Positions 39,800 to 49,180 of a stretch of 62,755 bases of DNA are shown here, in pieces. The notes below the pieces were generated by a model, which made no database searches, had not been told where the DNA came from, and saw nothing but the letters and a program-made list of their open reading frames with translations. Position numbers and translations under genes: made by a program. The stretch spans positions 1 through 62,755 of the forward strand of contig JASJBI010000017.1 in NCBI GenBank assembly GCA_030066595.1, in the 5' to 3' direction. Each line of letters begins with the position of its first letter. Position 1 is the first letter of the stretch. This stretch comes from Alphaproteobacteria bacterium (lineage in GTDB: Bacteria > Pseudomonadota > Alphaproteobacteria > JAJFFI01).

Positions 39800-39863
39800 G
39801 GCGCGCCAAAGCGGGGCGCGCTCAGGCGCGCTCGATCAGTTTGCTCCGGCGGGCATCCGGGTC

Positions 39864-41093
39864 TCAGCCATCTCCGGCCTCCGTTACGCCAGCCGGCCTC
39901 GCCGCGGCGCCGGCAATGACATCCAACACAACCTGGGCCGCCCGGCGGCTCGGCGCCGTCGTGCCCAAACCGAGGCGACCGAGCGCCTCCTTGAGGTCTC
40001 GACGCTGCCGATCCGCCGCAGCGGGATCGCGCAGCAACTCGCCCACCGCTTCCGCCAATCGAACGCCGGTGCACCGCTCCTGCAGCAGTTCCGGAACGAT
40101 TCCCCGGCCCATCACGAGGTTCACCAGGCTGGCGTAGTCGATGCGCCGGATCCGGCGGGCGACGAAAGCGGTGGGGGCGTTCACCCGGTAGGCCACCACG
40201 TGGGGGACGCCGCAGACCGCAAGCTCCACGGAGACCGTCCCGGACGCGGCGAGCGCGACGGAGCTGGCGGCGAAGGCGGCGTACTTCTCGGGCCGCCCCG
40301 TCACCACCGTGGTCGGCAGCGGCCAGCGGTCCGCCGCAGCCCGGACCTCGGCCGCCACGGTGGACACCGTCGGCGCCACGGCGCGCAGGCCCGGATGCGC
40401 CGCCACGAGGCGCCCAAGCGCGTCCTCGAAGACCGGCAACAGACGCCGGGTCTCGCTGTGCCGGCTGCCGGGCAGCACGGCAACGACAGGCGCATCGGCG
40501 GGTATCCCGTGCCGTTCGCGAAAGCTCGGGCCGTCCGCCTCGCCGGGGCGATGCTCGATCACCGGATGGCCCACATAGGTGCACGCCAGCCCGACGGCCT
40601 CGAAATAGGGCGGCTCGAACGGCAACAGCGCCAGCACATGATCGAGAAAGCGCGCGACCCGCTTGGCCCGGCCCGGCGCGTAGGCCCAGACCGACGGCGC
40701 CACATAGTGGATCAGCGGGATGCCGAGGCCTTTGAGGCGTTTGGCTACGCGAAAGGAGAACCCCGGGGAATCGATGGTCACCACGGCAGCCGGTTGCAGC
40801 CGGCGCGCCTCGGCCGCGGTCTGGCGGATGCGCGCAACCAGCCTGGGCAGCCGCGGGAGGATTTCGAAGAAACCCATGATGCTGAGCTCGGCCATGGGGA
40901 ACAGGCTCTCGAGCCCGGCCCGCGCCATCTCGTCGCCCCCGATGCCGGCAAACCGCACGCGGCCGCCCGTCAGATCCTTGAGCGCGGCCATCAGCCGGGC
41001 GCCGAGCAGGTCGCCGGACGGCTCGCCCGCCACCAGAAAGATGAGCGGCGATGGGTCGCCCGCCGCCGAGGCCCGCGGAACCGAACGGCTCAC
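39864..41093 (-). CDS. lpxB: Lipid-A-disaccharide synthase
   Basis: 409-aa GT19 glycosyltransferase joining UDP-2,3-diacylglucosamine and lipid X. It starts at GTG 41093, overlapping the lpxI stop by four bases (GTGA). Motifs are IFLVAGEPSGDLLGARLM, GIGGDEMARAGLESLFPM, LSIMGFFEILPRLP, IDSPGFSFRVAKRLK, IHYVAPSVWAYAPGRAKR, PFEPPYF and VGHPVIE, with VLPGSRHSETRRLLPVF and ALAASGTVSVELA later. It is the last gene of the long minus-strand envelope cluster. Confidence 0.97.
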   Translation of the reverse strand: MSRSVPRASAAGDPSPLIFLVAGEPSGDLLGARLMAALKDLTGGRVRFAGIGGDEMARAGLESLFPMAELSIMGFFEILPRLPRLVARIRQTAAEARRLQPAAVVTIDSPGFSFRVAKRLKGLGIPLIHYVAPSVWAYAPGRAKRVARFLDHVLALLPFEPPYFEAVGLACTYVGHPVIEHRPGEADGPSFRERHGIPADAPVVAVLPGSRHSETRRLLPVFEDALGRLVAAHPGLRAVAPTVSTVAAEVRAAADRWPLPTTVVTGRPEKYAAFAASSVALAASGTVSVELAVCGVPHVVAYRVNAPTAFVARRIRRIDYASLVNLVMGRGIVPELLQERCTGVRLAEAVGELLRDPAAADRQRRDLKEALGRLGLGTTAPSRRAAQVVLDVIAGAAARPAGVTEAGDG

Positions 41094-41929
41094 ACTGGGT
41101 CGCCCTTCGGCACGCGGATACCGACAACAAAGAGACCGAGTTGATCGGCGTCCCGGACGAGCTCGGCCTGATCGACCACCAGCGTTGCGCCGGCTTCGAC
41201 CGCCACCCCGCGCAGCCCCGCGCCTGCGGCATTTCGGATCGTGGTCGGCCCAATGGTCGGTAGATCGACGCGGCGCTCCTGTCCGGGTTTGCTCAGCTTG
41301 ACCAGCACGCCGCCATTGCCGCTGCGGCGCAGCCCCGCACACCGCGCCAGCAGCGCGTCGGTCCCCTCCACCGCCTCGACGCCAAGGACCAGTCCCTGCT
41401 GCACCACCACGGCCTGGCCCACGTCCATGGCGCCGATGGCACGCGCAACCTGGACGCCTTGCGCGATGTCTGCCTCTGCTTCGGCATCGGGCGCGAGCCT
41501 GCCGTATTGGCCCTCGACCGCGACCAGTTCGCCCAGGATGTCGTCCACGCCGACGAAGCGGAAGCCGTAGGATTCGACTTCGCGCACGATCGAGCGCAAC
41601 AGACCGTCGTCGCCGAGCGCCGACAGGCCGATGCGGCTCAACCACTTCGCCGTCCGGGCGTCCGGTCGCAGACTTCTGAGCGAGGGCCGCGTGACGGGTC
41701 CCACCATGACGAGCTCTTCGACGCCCGCCTGCTTGAGAATATCGATCCCGGACCCCGCGGCGCCAAGCCGGATCCAGGCGTGCGGGACGTCCTGCACGAG
41801 AGAGCTGTCGGTGAAGTCCTCCAGCGCCAGGACGAAGAACGGGCGCTGATCCGAGCGGCAGGCGGCGATCACATGGGCGGGCAAGGGACCACTGCCCGCG
41901 ATAATGCCGAGTTTAGGGCCTTTGGACAT
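41090..41929 (-). CDS. lpxI: UDP-2,3-diacylglucosamine pyrophosphatase LpxI
   Basis: 279 aa (former DUF1009). It replaces LpxH in most alphaproteobacteria, hydrolysing UDP-2,3-diacylglucosamine to lipid X. It begins KLGIIAGSGPLPAHVIAACR. VEELVMVGPVTRPSLRSL and GDDGLLRSIVREVES mark the N-domain. GAMDVGQAVVVQQGLVLGVE with GTDALL and KLSKPGQERRVDLPTIGP mark the catalytic C-domain. No ribosome site precedes its ATG; instead a small upstream ORF with a strong site overlaps the start by 17 nt, suggesting coupled translation. The stop overlaps lpxB. Confidence 0.96.
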   Translation of the reverse strand: MSKGPKLGIIAGSGPLPAHVIAACRSDQRPFFVLALEDFTDSSLVQDVPHAWIRLGAAGSGIDILKQAGVEELVMVGPVTRPSLRSLRPDARTAKWLSRIGLSALGDDGLLRSIVREVESYGFRFVGVDDILGELVAVEGQYGRLAPDAEAEADIAQGVQVARAIGAMDVGQAVVVQQGLVLGVEAVEGTDALLARCAGLRRSGNGGVLVKLSKPGQERRVDLPTIGPTTIRNAAGAGLRGVAVEAGATLVVDQAELVRDADQLGLFVVGIRVPKGDPV

Positions 41930-42086
41930 TCAGGTTTCGGCTTTGGCGGGAGCGTCGTTGGGTCAGGGCTAGAGCTCTATCCGACCATATGGACGCAATT
42001 CTGTTGCGGTTTGGCCGCGGCAGACCGCCGGGCGCCGTCAGCAACGCGATGCCTGGGCGTCGCTCGTCGTCGAATATGCGCAGCAT
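41913..42086 (-). CDS. Possible 57-aa microgene coupled to lpxI
   Basis: ATG at 42086 follows a strong Shine-Dalgarno (GAGGAGGA, six to seven bases away). The frame runs 57 codons (MLRIFDDERRPGIALL...RNLNVQRP) and its TAA lies 17 nt inside lpxI. The product is basic in its second half, with no signal peptide, TM segment or known motif. It fills the otherwise unexplained 231-bp gap between lpxA and lpxI, genes that usually abut. It could be a real small protein, a translational-coupling leader for lpxI, or a decayed gene end. Confidence 0.4.
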   Translation of the reverse strand: MLRIFDDERRPGIALLTAPGGLPRPNRNRIASIWSDRALALTQRRSRQSRNLNVQRP

Positions 42087-42160
42087 GTCCTTCCTCCTCG
42101 CTCCTAGAGTCAGACCGATTTCGCGCATACCAAATCCCGACACCTGAATGACCACAGGCC

Positions 42161-42961
42161 CTAAGGCGCACGGGTGGTTCTGGGCTGGCACAGGCCGCGG
42201 GAGGAGTCGGCGCTCATGAACGAGACGATGTCCATGACCGGCTCGTGGTCGGCATACATCTTGGCCACGTCGGAGATCCGTTCCGAGACCGTCCCCTCCT
42301 CCGCAAACAGCAACCGGTAGGCGGTTCTCAGTGCGTGGACGACCTCGCGCGAGAAGTTGTTGCGCTTCAGACCGACGACGTTGAGGCCGGAGAGCCGGGC
42401 CCGGTCGCCCACCACCGAGCCATAGGGGATGACGTCATTCTCGACCGCCGACATCCCGCCGATCATGGCGTGGTGACCGATGCGCACGAACTGGTGGACC
42501 GCCGCCAGGCCGCCGATGATGGCGGCCTCTCCCACCTCCACATGGCCGGCCAGGGTCGCGTTGTTGGCCATGATCACGCGGTCGCCCAGCTGGCAGTCAT
42601 GCGCCACATGGGCCCCCACCATGAACAAGGCGTCATTGCCCACACGGGTGACCATTCCGCCTCCCTCGGTCCCCGGATTCATGGTCACGTATTCACGGAT
42701 GACGTTGTTGCCGCCGATCTCCAGCCGGGAGGGTTCGCCGCGGTATTTCAAGTCCTGGGGCGGATGGCCGATCGAGGCGAAGGGATAGATCCGGGTGCCC
42801 GCACCCACCGTTGTCCGCCCCGCCACGACCACGTGCGAGGCAAGCACCACCCCATCGCCGAGTTCGGCCTCCGGTCCGATACAGCAAAAGGGACCGACCT
42901 TGACGTCCGTCCCCAGCTTGGCCCCGTCCTCGACAATGGCTGTCGGGTGGATGTCTGCCAT
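42161..42961 (-). CDS. lpxA: UDP-N-acetylglucosamine O-acyltransferase
   Basis: 266-aa left-handed beta-helix acyltransferase, first step of lipid A synthesis. Hexapeptide repeats run from HPTAIVEDGAKLGTDVKVGP to about residue 190. Catalytic His lies in GAHVAHDCQLG. IGGNNVIREYVTMNPGT and the C-terminal helical domain (KRNNFSREVVHALRTAYRLL) are typical. It starts directly at the fabZ stop (no gap). FabZ and LpxA compete for beta-hydroxyacyl-ACP, so their pairing is functional. Confidence 0.97.
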   Translation of the reverse strand: MADIHPTAIVEDGAKLGTDVKVGPFCCIGPEAELGDGVVLASHVVVAGRTTVGAGTRIYPFASIGHPPQDLKYRGEPSRLEIGGNNVIREYVTMNPGTEGGGMVTRVGNDALFMVGAHVAHDCQLGDRVIMANNATLAGHVEVGEAAIIGGLAAVHQFVRIGHHAMIGGMSAVENDVIPYGSVVGDRARLSGLNVVGLKRNNFSREVVHALRTAYRLLFAEEGTVSERISDVAKMYADHEPVMDIVSFMSADSSRGLCQPRTTRAP

Positions 42962-43432
42962 TCACTCGTCGTCCGTGAGCATCGCGGTGACCACAGCTTC
43001 CGCGACCAGCACGCCGTCGACCTTCGCCTCGCCGTCGAACTTCCAGACGTTGCCGCGCCGCTGGCGTTTGTCGACATGGATGCGAAGCTGATCGCCGGGG
43101 ACGACCGGCTTGCGAAACCGGCAGGAGTCGACCGACAGAAAATAGACCAGCTTGCCCACCGCCGACGAGCCAATCGAATGGACCACCAGAGCGCCTGCCG
43201 TCTGGGCCATGGCCTCGATCAGGAGCACCCCCGGAAACACCGGCTGCGACGGGAAATGCCCCTGGAAATGGGGCTCGTTGATGGTGACGTTCTTGATGCC
43301 GGTGCAGCTCACGTCTGGGACGATATCCACGATCCGATCGATCAACAGGAACGGATAGCGGTGCGGGATCAACTCCATGATCCGATGGATATCGAGAACG
43401 TCGAGTGCCGATTCCGCGGCCTGATCAGGCAT
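42962..43432 (-). CDS. fabZ: 3-hydroxyacyl-ACP dehydratase FabZ
   Basis: 156 aa from ATG 43432, chosen because AGGGG lies six bases upstream; the ATG at 43438 would have no spacing. Hot-dog fold dehydratase of fatty-acid elongation: [17 protein letters not shown], the catalytic His in [17 protein letters not shown], and Glu in [12 protein letters not shown], then [19 protein letters not shown]. In relatives lpxD lies between skp and fabZ; here 227 bp without coding sequence take its place. Confidence 0.96.
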   Translation of the reverse strand: MPDQAAESALDVLDIHRIMELIPHRYPFLLIDRIVDIVPDVSCTGIKNVTINEPHFQGHFPSQPVFPGVLLIEAMAQTAGALVVHSIGSSAVGKLVYFLSVDSCRFRKPVVPGDQLRIHVDKRQRRGNVWKFDGEAKVDGVLVAEAVVTAMLTDDE

Positions 43433-43659
43433 CTGCATCCCCTGTTTCGCTGTCGAGCACCCGCCCGAGCGGTTCGCCACTCGCGCGCGGCTCGCGACAA
43501 ATCGACGGCCGGGGCGAGCGGCGCTGACCGGCGTCCACCCAACGCCGGCCGGGCCCTCCTTTTGCCCCAGCAGGGCTGAATTATCAATCTTTGTCGGCGC
43601 GCCGTGTGTCCGCTGTCGGGCCGGCGGTCTGGTCTCCGAACCCCGGCACGGCCACGGTG

Positions 43660-44217
43660 CTATTTGGGGATTTTGATCGCCAACTTGGGCAGCTTCTTGT
43701 TGAGCTGCGCCAAGGTCTCTTCGGTGATGTCGCGAACGTCCCCACTGTAAATCATCACGCTCTTGGGGAGCACCATCGAGACTCCGGCCTTCTTGGCCAC
43801 GTCGCCAACCACGGCGACCAGGACCTTGTCGAGCTCCCGCTGTGCGTTGGCGCCCGCCTGCCGGATCTTGGCCTCACGCTTGCGGGCCTCGACCTGGAAG
43901 TCGTTGACCTTCTTCTCGAGGTCCTGCTGGCGCTTGCGCAGGACGTCTTGGGCCAAAACCGCCTGTTGCTTACGCAAGGCCTCGCCTTCAGACCGAAACT
44001 TGTCCTCCTGGCCCTTGCCCCATTTCTGAAAGCCCTCGAATTGCTTCTGCATTTGCGTCCGCAGGCCTTTCGCGGCGGAGGCTTCGCGCATGATGACATT
44101 GACGTCGACCACGGCCATGGTCGGTGCGCCCTGGGCGACCGCCCCGACAGGCAGGGCCAGCGTCGCTCCCATTGTCGCCAGGGCGACAACGATGCAAAGA
44201 AAGTATCGTTTGATCAT
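43660..44217 (-). CDS. skp: Periplasmic chaperone Skp/OmpH
   Basis: 185 aa with a signal peptide (residues 1-29, cleavage at AVAQG). The mature protein begins with a short beta strand ([13 protein letters not shown]) and then long charged coiled-coil helices (about 55-135; [38 protein letters not shown]), the tentacles of the Skp trimer, before a C-terminal strand region. It delivers unfolded outer-membrane proteins to BamA. It lies 5 bp after bamA, the conserved arrangement. Confidence 0.92.
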   Translation of the reverse strand: MIKRYFLCIVVALATMGATLALPVGAVAQGAPTMAVVDVNVIMREASAAKGLRTQMQKQFEGFQKWGKGQEDKFRSEGEALRKQQAVLAQDVLRKRQQDLEKKVNDFQVEARKREAKIRQAGANAQRELDKVLVAVVGDVAKKAGVSMVLPKSVMIYSGDVRDITEETLAQLNKKLPKLAIKIPK

Positions 44218-44222
44218 GATGG

Positions 44223-46523
44223 TCAGAATCTCGTTCCGAAGCTGAAACGGAAAAGCTCTTCGTCGTCGAAATCCTCTTTGATGATCGCGACGCCGAGGTC
44301 AACAAGCACGGGCCCGAACGGGGAGTCCCATGTGATGCCGAAACCCGCAGAGAGTCTCGGAGACTTCTCATTTAGGATCGTGTCACCCTCCTCGTCAAGG
44401 TCGAACGCCGAGGCGATGTCAGTGAAAACACGGCCCTTGACGGGAAATTCCTTCGGCAATGGCAGCGGAAAACTGAGCTCGACCGTGCCGCCGTACCAGC
44501 TGTTCGCGCCCAGCGCATCGTCGGTTACGGCATCGCGGGGGCCAATGCCGGCGATGGCAAAGCCGCGGATCTGGTTCTGACCGATGAAGAACCGGTCGGA
44601 GATCCTGACGTCTTGATTAATGCCGCGAATGATGCCGCCGCGGCCGGTCAGGCTGAACACCCACTGGTCCAAGATCGGATAGTACCAAGACGCGTTGAAC
44701 TCCGGCTTCACGAAACGCTGGCGCCCACCGAGGCCCGCCAATTCCAGATTGAGGCGTGCAAGATAGCCCTCCGAGGGATTCCGCCGGTCATCCACCTTGT
44801 CGAGCAGCAGGCGCTGCCCGACCGATGACGTCAGAGTCTTGCCCTCCGACCGCTTGACAACGATTGATGCGTCGTCTTCGACATTTTTGATCTTCCGCTC
44901 CTGCAGCGTGTAGTTGACGTTCTGGTACAAGTCCCGGCCCAGCTCGTAGCCGCCACGCAGGCGGAAGCCGGTGTCTCGCTGATCGAAGCCGCCTTCGTCC
45001 TCGAAGTCCCGGGTCAGCCGGAACAAGTCGATACCGGCCGACAGGTCACGCTCGAGGAACTTCGGCTCGGTGAAGCTCAGGTCGAGGGACTGCGTGCGTT
45101 GCGACAGCGAAAACGCAACACCGACGTCCTGGCCGCGCCCCAGGAAATTGCGCTCGCGCAATCCAATCGTACCGATCGCGCCGTCCGCCGACGAGAAACC
45201 CGCACCGATCGACAGTTCGCCGGTCGACTTCTCCTTCACTTCGACGTTCACGATCGTCCGGTCCGGCGCCGAACCGGGAACGTTGTTGATTTCGACCTCG
45301 TCGAAGAAGTCGAGGTTTCGAATGCGCCGTCGGGAGTCGCGGATCTGCGCCGTGTTGAAGGCATCCCCTTCGGCGAAGCGCAGCTCGCGCCGGATGACCT
45401 CGTCCCGGGTCCGGGAGTTCCCCATGATATTGATCCGCTCGACGAAGACCCGCGGGCCCTCCTGGATCTGGAAGTCGACGCCGACCGTCCGCGCGTCGCG
45501 ATCGCGCGTGATGCGCGGCCGCACTTCGACGAAGGCGTAGCCCAACGTCCCCATTTCGTCGGTCAGATTGGTGATCGTGTCCTCGACCGAATCGCCGTCG
45601 TACCACTCGCCCTCAGTGGCGCTGACCGTCTCGTTCAACTTGTCGACATCTACATTCTTCAGGTTGGTGGTGACGCCGACCGCGCCGAACTTGTAACGCT
45701 CGCCCTCTTCGACGGTGAAAGTGACGAAGAAGTCGTCCCGATCGGGCGTCAGCTCGGCGACCACCGAGACATTCCGGAAGTCGGCGTAGCCTTTCGACAG
45801 GTAGAACTTGCGCAGCAGTTCCTGGTCGAATGTCAGCCGATCCGGGTCATAGGTGTCGTCGGTGCTGAGGATGCGCCAGAAAGCGCTTTCCTTGGTCAGA
45901 ATGACGTCCTTCAGCTGCCCATCATCGAAGCGGCGGTTGCCGATAAAGGTGATTCGGCGGATCCCGGTCACGTCGCCTTCGTTGATCTCGAACACCAAAT
46001 CGACCCGGTTCTGTTCGAGCGGAATGACCTTGGGCTCGACCGTGGCGGCGAACCGGCCGCTCGCCCGATACAGGTCCAACAGACGCTTGGTATCGGACTG
46101 GACCTTAGTGCGCGTGTAGACGACCCGGGGACGAAGCTGCACCTCGGCCAATAGCTCGTCGTCGTCCAGCTTGTCGTTTCCTTCAAAGGCGACCCGGTTG
46201 ATGATCGGATTCTCTTCGACCCGGACGATCAGGGTATTGCCCTGGCGAAACAGCTTCACATCGTTGAACAGGCCCGTCACGAACAAGCTTTTCAACGATT
46301 TGTCCATACGCTCGGCGGTGAACTTGTCGCCCAACCGCAAGAGCAGATAGGAGCGTACGGTTTCCTGTTCGATCCGGTTTGTGCCCTCGATCCGGATGGC
46401 CTCGACCACGTCTTCGCCCGATGCAGTGCCGGCGTCCGGCGCCGACTGCGCGAACGGCGTTGCCGCGTGCGTGAGCAGCAAAGCGACTGCCAAGAACAGC
46501 GAGGCTGTCCAACGCGCCGTCAA
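44223..46523 (-). CDS. bamA: Outer membrane protein assembly factor BamA
   Basis: 766-aa core of the BAM complex. It starts at TTG 46523 preceded by GGAGGGGG, a strong site for a rare start codon. It has a signal peptide (about 1-26), five POTRA domains (about 38-365; EAIRIEGTNRIEQETVRSY, NRVAFEGNDKLDDDELLAEV, RRITFIGNRRFDDGQLKDV, FGAVGVTTNLKNVDVDKL, ERINIMGNSRTRDEVIRREL), and the C-terminal 16-strand barrel ending FRFSFGTRF with terminal Phe. It sits between rseP and skp. Confidence 0.97.
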   Translation of the reverse strand: MTARWTASLFLAVALLLTHAATPFAQSAPDAGTASGEDVVEAIRIEGTNRIEQETVRSYLLLRLGDKFTAERMDKSLKSLFVTGLFNDVKLFRQGNTLIVRVEENPIINRVAFEGNDKLDDDELLAEVQLRPRVVYTRTKVQSDTKRLLDLYRASGRFAATVEPKVIPLEQNRVDLVFEINEGDVTGIRRITFIGNRRFDDGQLKDVILTKESAFWRILSTDDTYDPDRLTFDQELLRKFYLSKGYADFRNVSVVAELTPDRDDFFVTFTVEEGERYKFGAVGVTTNLKNVDVDKLNETVSATEGEWYDGDSVEDTITNLTDEMGTLGYAFVEVRPRITRDRDARTVGVDFQIQEGPRVFVERINIMGNSRTRDEVIRRELRFAEGDAFNTAQIRDSRRRIRNLDFFDEVEINNVPGSAPDRTIVNVEVKEKSTGELSIGAGFSSADGAIGTIGLRERNFLGRGQDVGVAFSLSQRTQSLDLSFTEPKFLERDLSAGIDLFRLTRDFEDEGGFDQRDTGFRLRGGYELGRDLYQNVNYTLQERKIKNVEDDASIVVKRSEGKTLTSSVGQRLLLDKVDDRRNPSEGYLARLNLELAGLGGRQRFVKPEFNASWYYPILDQWVFSLTGRGGIIRGINQDVRISDRFFIGQNQIRGFAIAGIGPRDAVTDDALGANSWYGGTVELSFPLPLPKEFPVKGRVFTDIASAFDLDEEGDTILNEKSPRLSAGFGITWDSPFGPVLVDLGVAIIKEDFDDEELFRFSFGTRF

Positions 46524-46554
46524 GCGTGATCCCCCTCCGAAATCCCGCGCAGAC

Positions 46555-47961
46555 TCAGGAAATAAGGCCTTTCACCAACTCGAAAACGCGCAGATTCACC
46601 AGGTCATTCCAAGTCACGAAGACCATAAGGCTTAATACCAGAGCGAGCCCAATCCTGAAACCGTATTCCTGGGCGCGCTGGCCCAGCGGCCGCCCCCGAA
46701 TCCATTCGATCGCGTAGTAAAGCAGATGCCCCCCGTCCAGCATGGGGATCGGGAACAGGTTGATGATGCACAGGTTCAGGGAGATAAACGCCATGAACCA
46801 GAAGAACGAATAAATGCCGCCCTGCGCCATCTGCCCGGACATCTGCGCGATCTTGATCGGGCCGCCGAGTTCCTCGGTCGTGCGCGTGCCGGCGAACATC
46901 TGACCGACCGCCTTGAATGTCGCCCGGGTGACAGCGACCGTTTCACTCACCGCCCGCGCGGTGGCCGACAGCGGGCCATGGCGCATGCGCTCGCCTCGCT
47001 GGGGGCCGATGCCCAGAACGCCCACGGTCTCCCATTGGCCTTCCTCGCCTTCCATCCTCGTGGGCTCTGGCGTCGCCTCGATCATCAGTCGGACCCCGTC
47101 GCGATCGATCTCCAACGACAGCCGATCGCCCGGCCGCTCGCGCGCCGCCTGGCTGATGTCCTCGAACCGGCTTGTCGGGCGTCCGTCGATGCTCAGAACC
47201 ACGTCGCCGGGCTGCAGGCCCGCCCGCTCGGCGGCGCTCTCCGGGGCGACGGCACCCACCTGTGGCGCCAAATGATGCGTGACGCCGAGCAGGCCCACCC
47301 GATGGGTATTGCCGTAGCTGTCGGTGAACTCGCTGGATCTGGGCGTTGCGCTCAGCGCGATCTCTCGCCCGTCCCGGCGGACCACGATTTCGACCGGGAC
47401 CTCGGGGTTCATGCGCACGATCTGCTGCACGTCCTCGAAACGGGCAACGTCACGACCGTCGATCTCAACGATGACATCGCCCGGCTCGAGTCCCGCCTGG
47501 GCTGCGGCGCTGTCCGGGACCACGGCGCTGACACGGGCCGGGGTGAACGTCTCGCCCACCACGGCGAACAGCACCGCCCAAACGATGACCGCAAAGACGT
47601 AGTTGATGGCCGGGCCGGCGAAGACGATGGCGGCTCGTTGCGCCACGGTCTTGCTGTGGAACGTGACGGCCTCTTCCTCCGGTGTGAGTGCCCGACCGTC
47701 GATCTGGCCGGCGCTGGCGACATCGGCGTCGCCGAACATCTTCACGTAGCCGCCCAACGGGATCCAGCTGAACTTCCAGCGGGTTCCCTTGCTGTCCGTC
47801 CAGCCGTGGATCTCGGGGCCGAAGCCGATCGAGAAAACCTCGACGCGCACGCCGTTCCGCCTGGCCACCAAGTAGTGGCCCATCTCATGCACGAAGACCA
47901 GAACAGTGAGAAGAACTAGAAAAGCAAACAGGCTGTAGCCGAAGCCGGTCAGTACATCCAT
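46555..47961 (-). CDS. rseP: Site-2 metalloprotease RseP
   Basis: 468-aa intramembrane zinc protease that releases anti-sigma factors (sigma-E type stress) and clears signal peptides. Zinc motif HEMGH at 25-29 in TM1, and the third ligand in NLFPIPMLDGGHLLYYAIEW near residue 410. Two PDZ domains lie between (VVPDSAAAQAGLEPGDVIVE and VAPESAAERAGLQPGDVVLS). It has four TM helices. It is between dxr and bamA, 25 and 31 bp gaps, within the envelope operon. Confidence 0.97.
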   Translation of the reverse strand: MDVLTGFGYSLFAFLVLLTVLVFVHEMGHYLVARRNGVRVEVFSIGFGPEIHGWTDSKGTRWKFSWIPLGGYVKMFGDADVASAGQIDGRALTPEEEAVTFHSKTVAQRAAIVFAGPAINYVFAVIVWAVLFAVVGETFTPARVSAVVPDSAAAQAGLEPGDVIVEIDGRDVARFEDVQQIVRMNPEVPVEIVVRRDGREIALSATPRSSEFTDSYGNTHRVGLLGVTHHLAPQVGAVAPESAAERAGLQPGDVVLSIDGRPTSRFEDISQAARERPGDRLSLEIDRDGVRLMIEATPEPTRMEGEEGQWETVGVLGIGPQRGERMRHGPLSATARAVSETVAVTRATFKAVGQMFAGTRTTEELGGPIKIAQMSGQMAQGGIYSFFWFMAFISLNLCIINLFPIPMLDGGHLLYYAIEWIRGRPLGQRAQEYGFRIGLALVLSLMVFVTWNDLVNLRVFELVKGLIS

Positions 47962-47986
47962 CGAGCCTACCTGTTGCTAGGGAATG

Positions 47987-49180
47987 CTAACGTCCGAACT
48001 CGGTGTTCAGAATCTGCACCGCCACGCGACGCGCCTCGGCGTCCATCGCTCGGACATCCTCCAAACTCCTAATAGTCTTGTGCGGAATCCTCTCCAAGGT
48101 TCGCTCAACGATCCGGGCGATATTGAGGAAGCCCGTGCGCTCCTCAAGAAAACCGTGTACGGCGACCTCGTTCGCTGCGTTCAGGATAGTAGGTGCGCTA
48201 CCGCCCATTTGCAAGGCCTCGCGGGCCAGCCGCAACGCCGGAAATCGTTCCGAATCAGGCGCTTCGAAGGTCAATGTGCCAAGCGTGGCGAAATCCAGCC
48301 GCTTGGCGGGCGCCGGGATCCGTTCCGGCCAGCCCAAGGCGTATGCGATCGGCGTGCGCATATCCGGCGACCCCAGCTGGGCCAGCACAGAGCCGTCGAC
48401 ATACTCCACCATGCTGTGGATGACCGACTGAGGGTGGATTACGATTTCGATGCGATCCTCGGGCAACGGAAAGAGATGGCTGGCTTCGATGACTTCGAGA
48501 CCCTTGTTCATCATGGTCGCCGAATCGACCGAGATCTTCGCGCCCATGTCCCAGTTGGGATGGGCCACCGCCTCGCCGGGGCTGACGTTCTCCATTTCGC
48601 GCAGCGTGCGCGAGCGGAAGGGCCCGCCGGAACAGGTCAGCACGATGCGATCGACGCGGTCGGTCTGATCGAAGTCGAAGACCTGGAAGATCGCGCTGTG
48701 CTCGGAGTCCACGGGCAGCAGTGTGGCGCCGCTGCGCTCGATCTCGGCCATGACGATATCGCCGGCGCAGACCAGGCATTCCTTGTTGGCAAGACCGACG
48801 ACGGCGCCACGCCGCAGACTCGCGAGCGTGGGCTCAAGCCCGGCCGCGCCCACGATGCCGGCCATGACCCATTCCGCAGGCAGTTCGGCCGCCTCCACCA
48901 GGGCTTCGGGGCCGGCGCCAACAACAATTCCGGTGCCATCGAGGGCGGTCTTGAGCGCCTGGTAGCTGTCCGGCTCAGCGACGACGGCCATCCGGGGCCG
49001 CAGACGGCGCGCCTGCTCCGCCAGCAAAGCAGCGTTTCGGTTGGCGGTCAGAGCCTCGATGACATAGGCGTCGCGATTTCGCTCAATCAGATCGATGGTG
49101 TTGCAGCCGACGGATCCGGTTGAGCCTAGGATGGTGACCCGGCGCGGATCGACGCGCGGCTCTCTCATCGTCATCGCCAT
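47987..49180 (-). CDS. dxr: 1-deoxy-D-xylulose 5-phosphate reductoisomerase
   Basis: 397 aa; second step of the MEP isoprenoid pathway, giving 2-C-methylerythritol 4-phosphate for undecaprenyl and quinone tails. NADPH-binding RVTILGSTGSVGCNTIDLI is at the start, followed by GLANKECLVCAGDIVM, LPVDSEHSAIFQ, TCSGGPFRSR, and the substrate loop HPNWDMGAKISVDSATMMNK. The ATG at 49180 (GGAGGAGAG upstream) overlaps the cdsA stop by 10 bp. Confidence 0.97.
   Translation of the reverse strand: MAMTMREPRVDPRRVTILGSTGSVGCNTIDLIERNRDAYVIEALTANRNAALLAEQARRLRPRMAVVAEPDSYQALKTALDGTGIVVGAGPEALVEAAELPAEWVMAGIVGAAGLEPTLASLRRGAVVGLANKECLVCAGDIVMAEIERSGATLLPVDSEHSAIFQVFDFDQTDRVDRIVLTCSGGPFRSRTLREMENVSPGEAVAHPNWDMGAKISVDSATMMNKGLEVIEASHLFPLPEDRIEIVIHPQSVIHSMVEYVDGSVLAQLGSPDMRTPIAYALGWPERIPAPAKRLDFATLGTLTFEAPDSERFPALRLAREALQMGGSAPTILNAANEVAVHGFLEERTGFLNIARIVERTLERIPHKTIRSLEDVRAMDAEARRVAVQILNTEFGR

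Noticed and set aside
42087..42191. Longer version of the frame before lpxI (92 codons from 42191)
   Set aside because: It runs into the 3' end of lpxA and has no ribosome site. The ATG at 42086 is far better.
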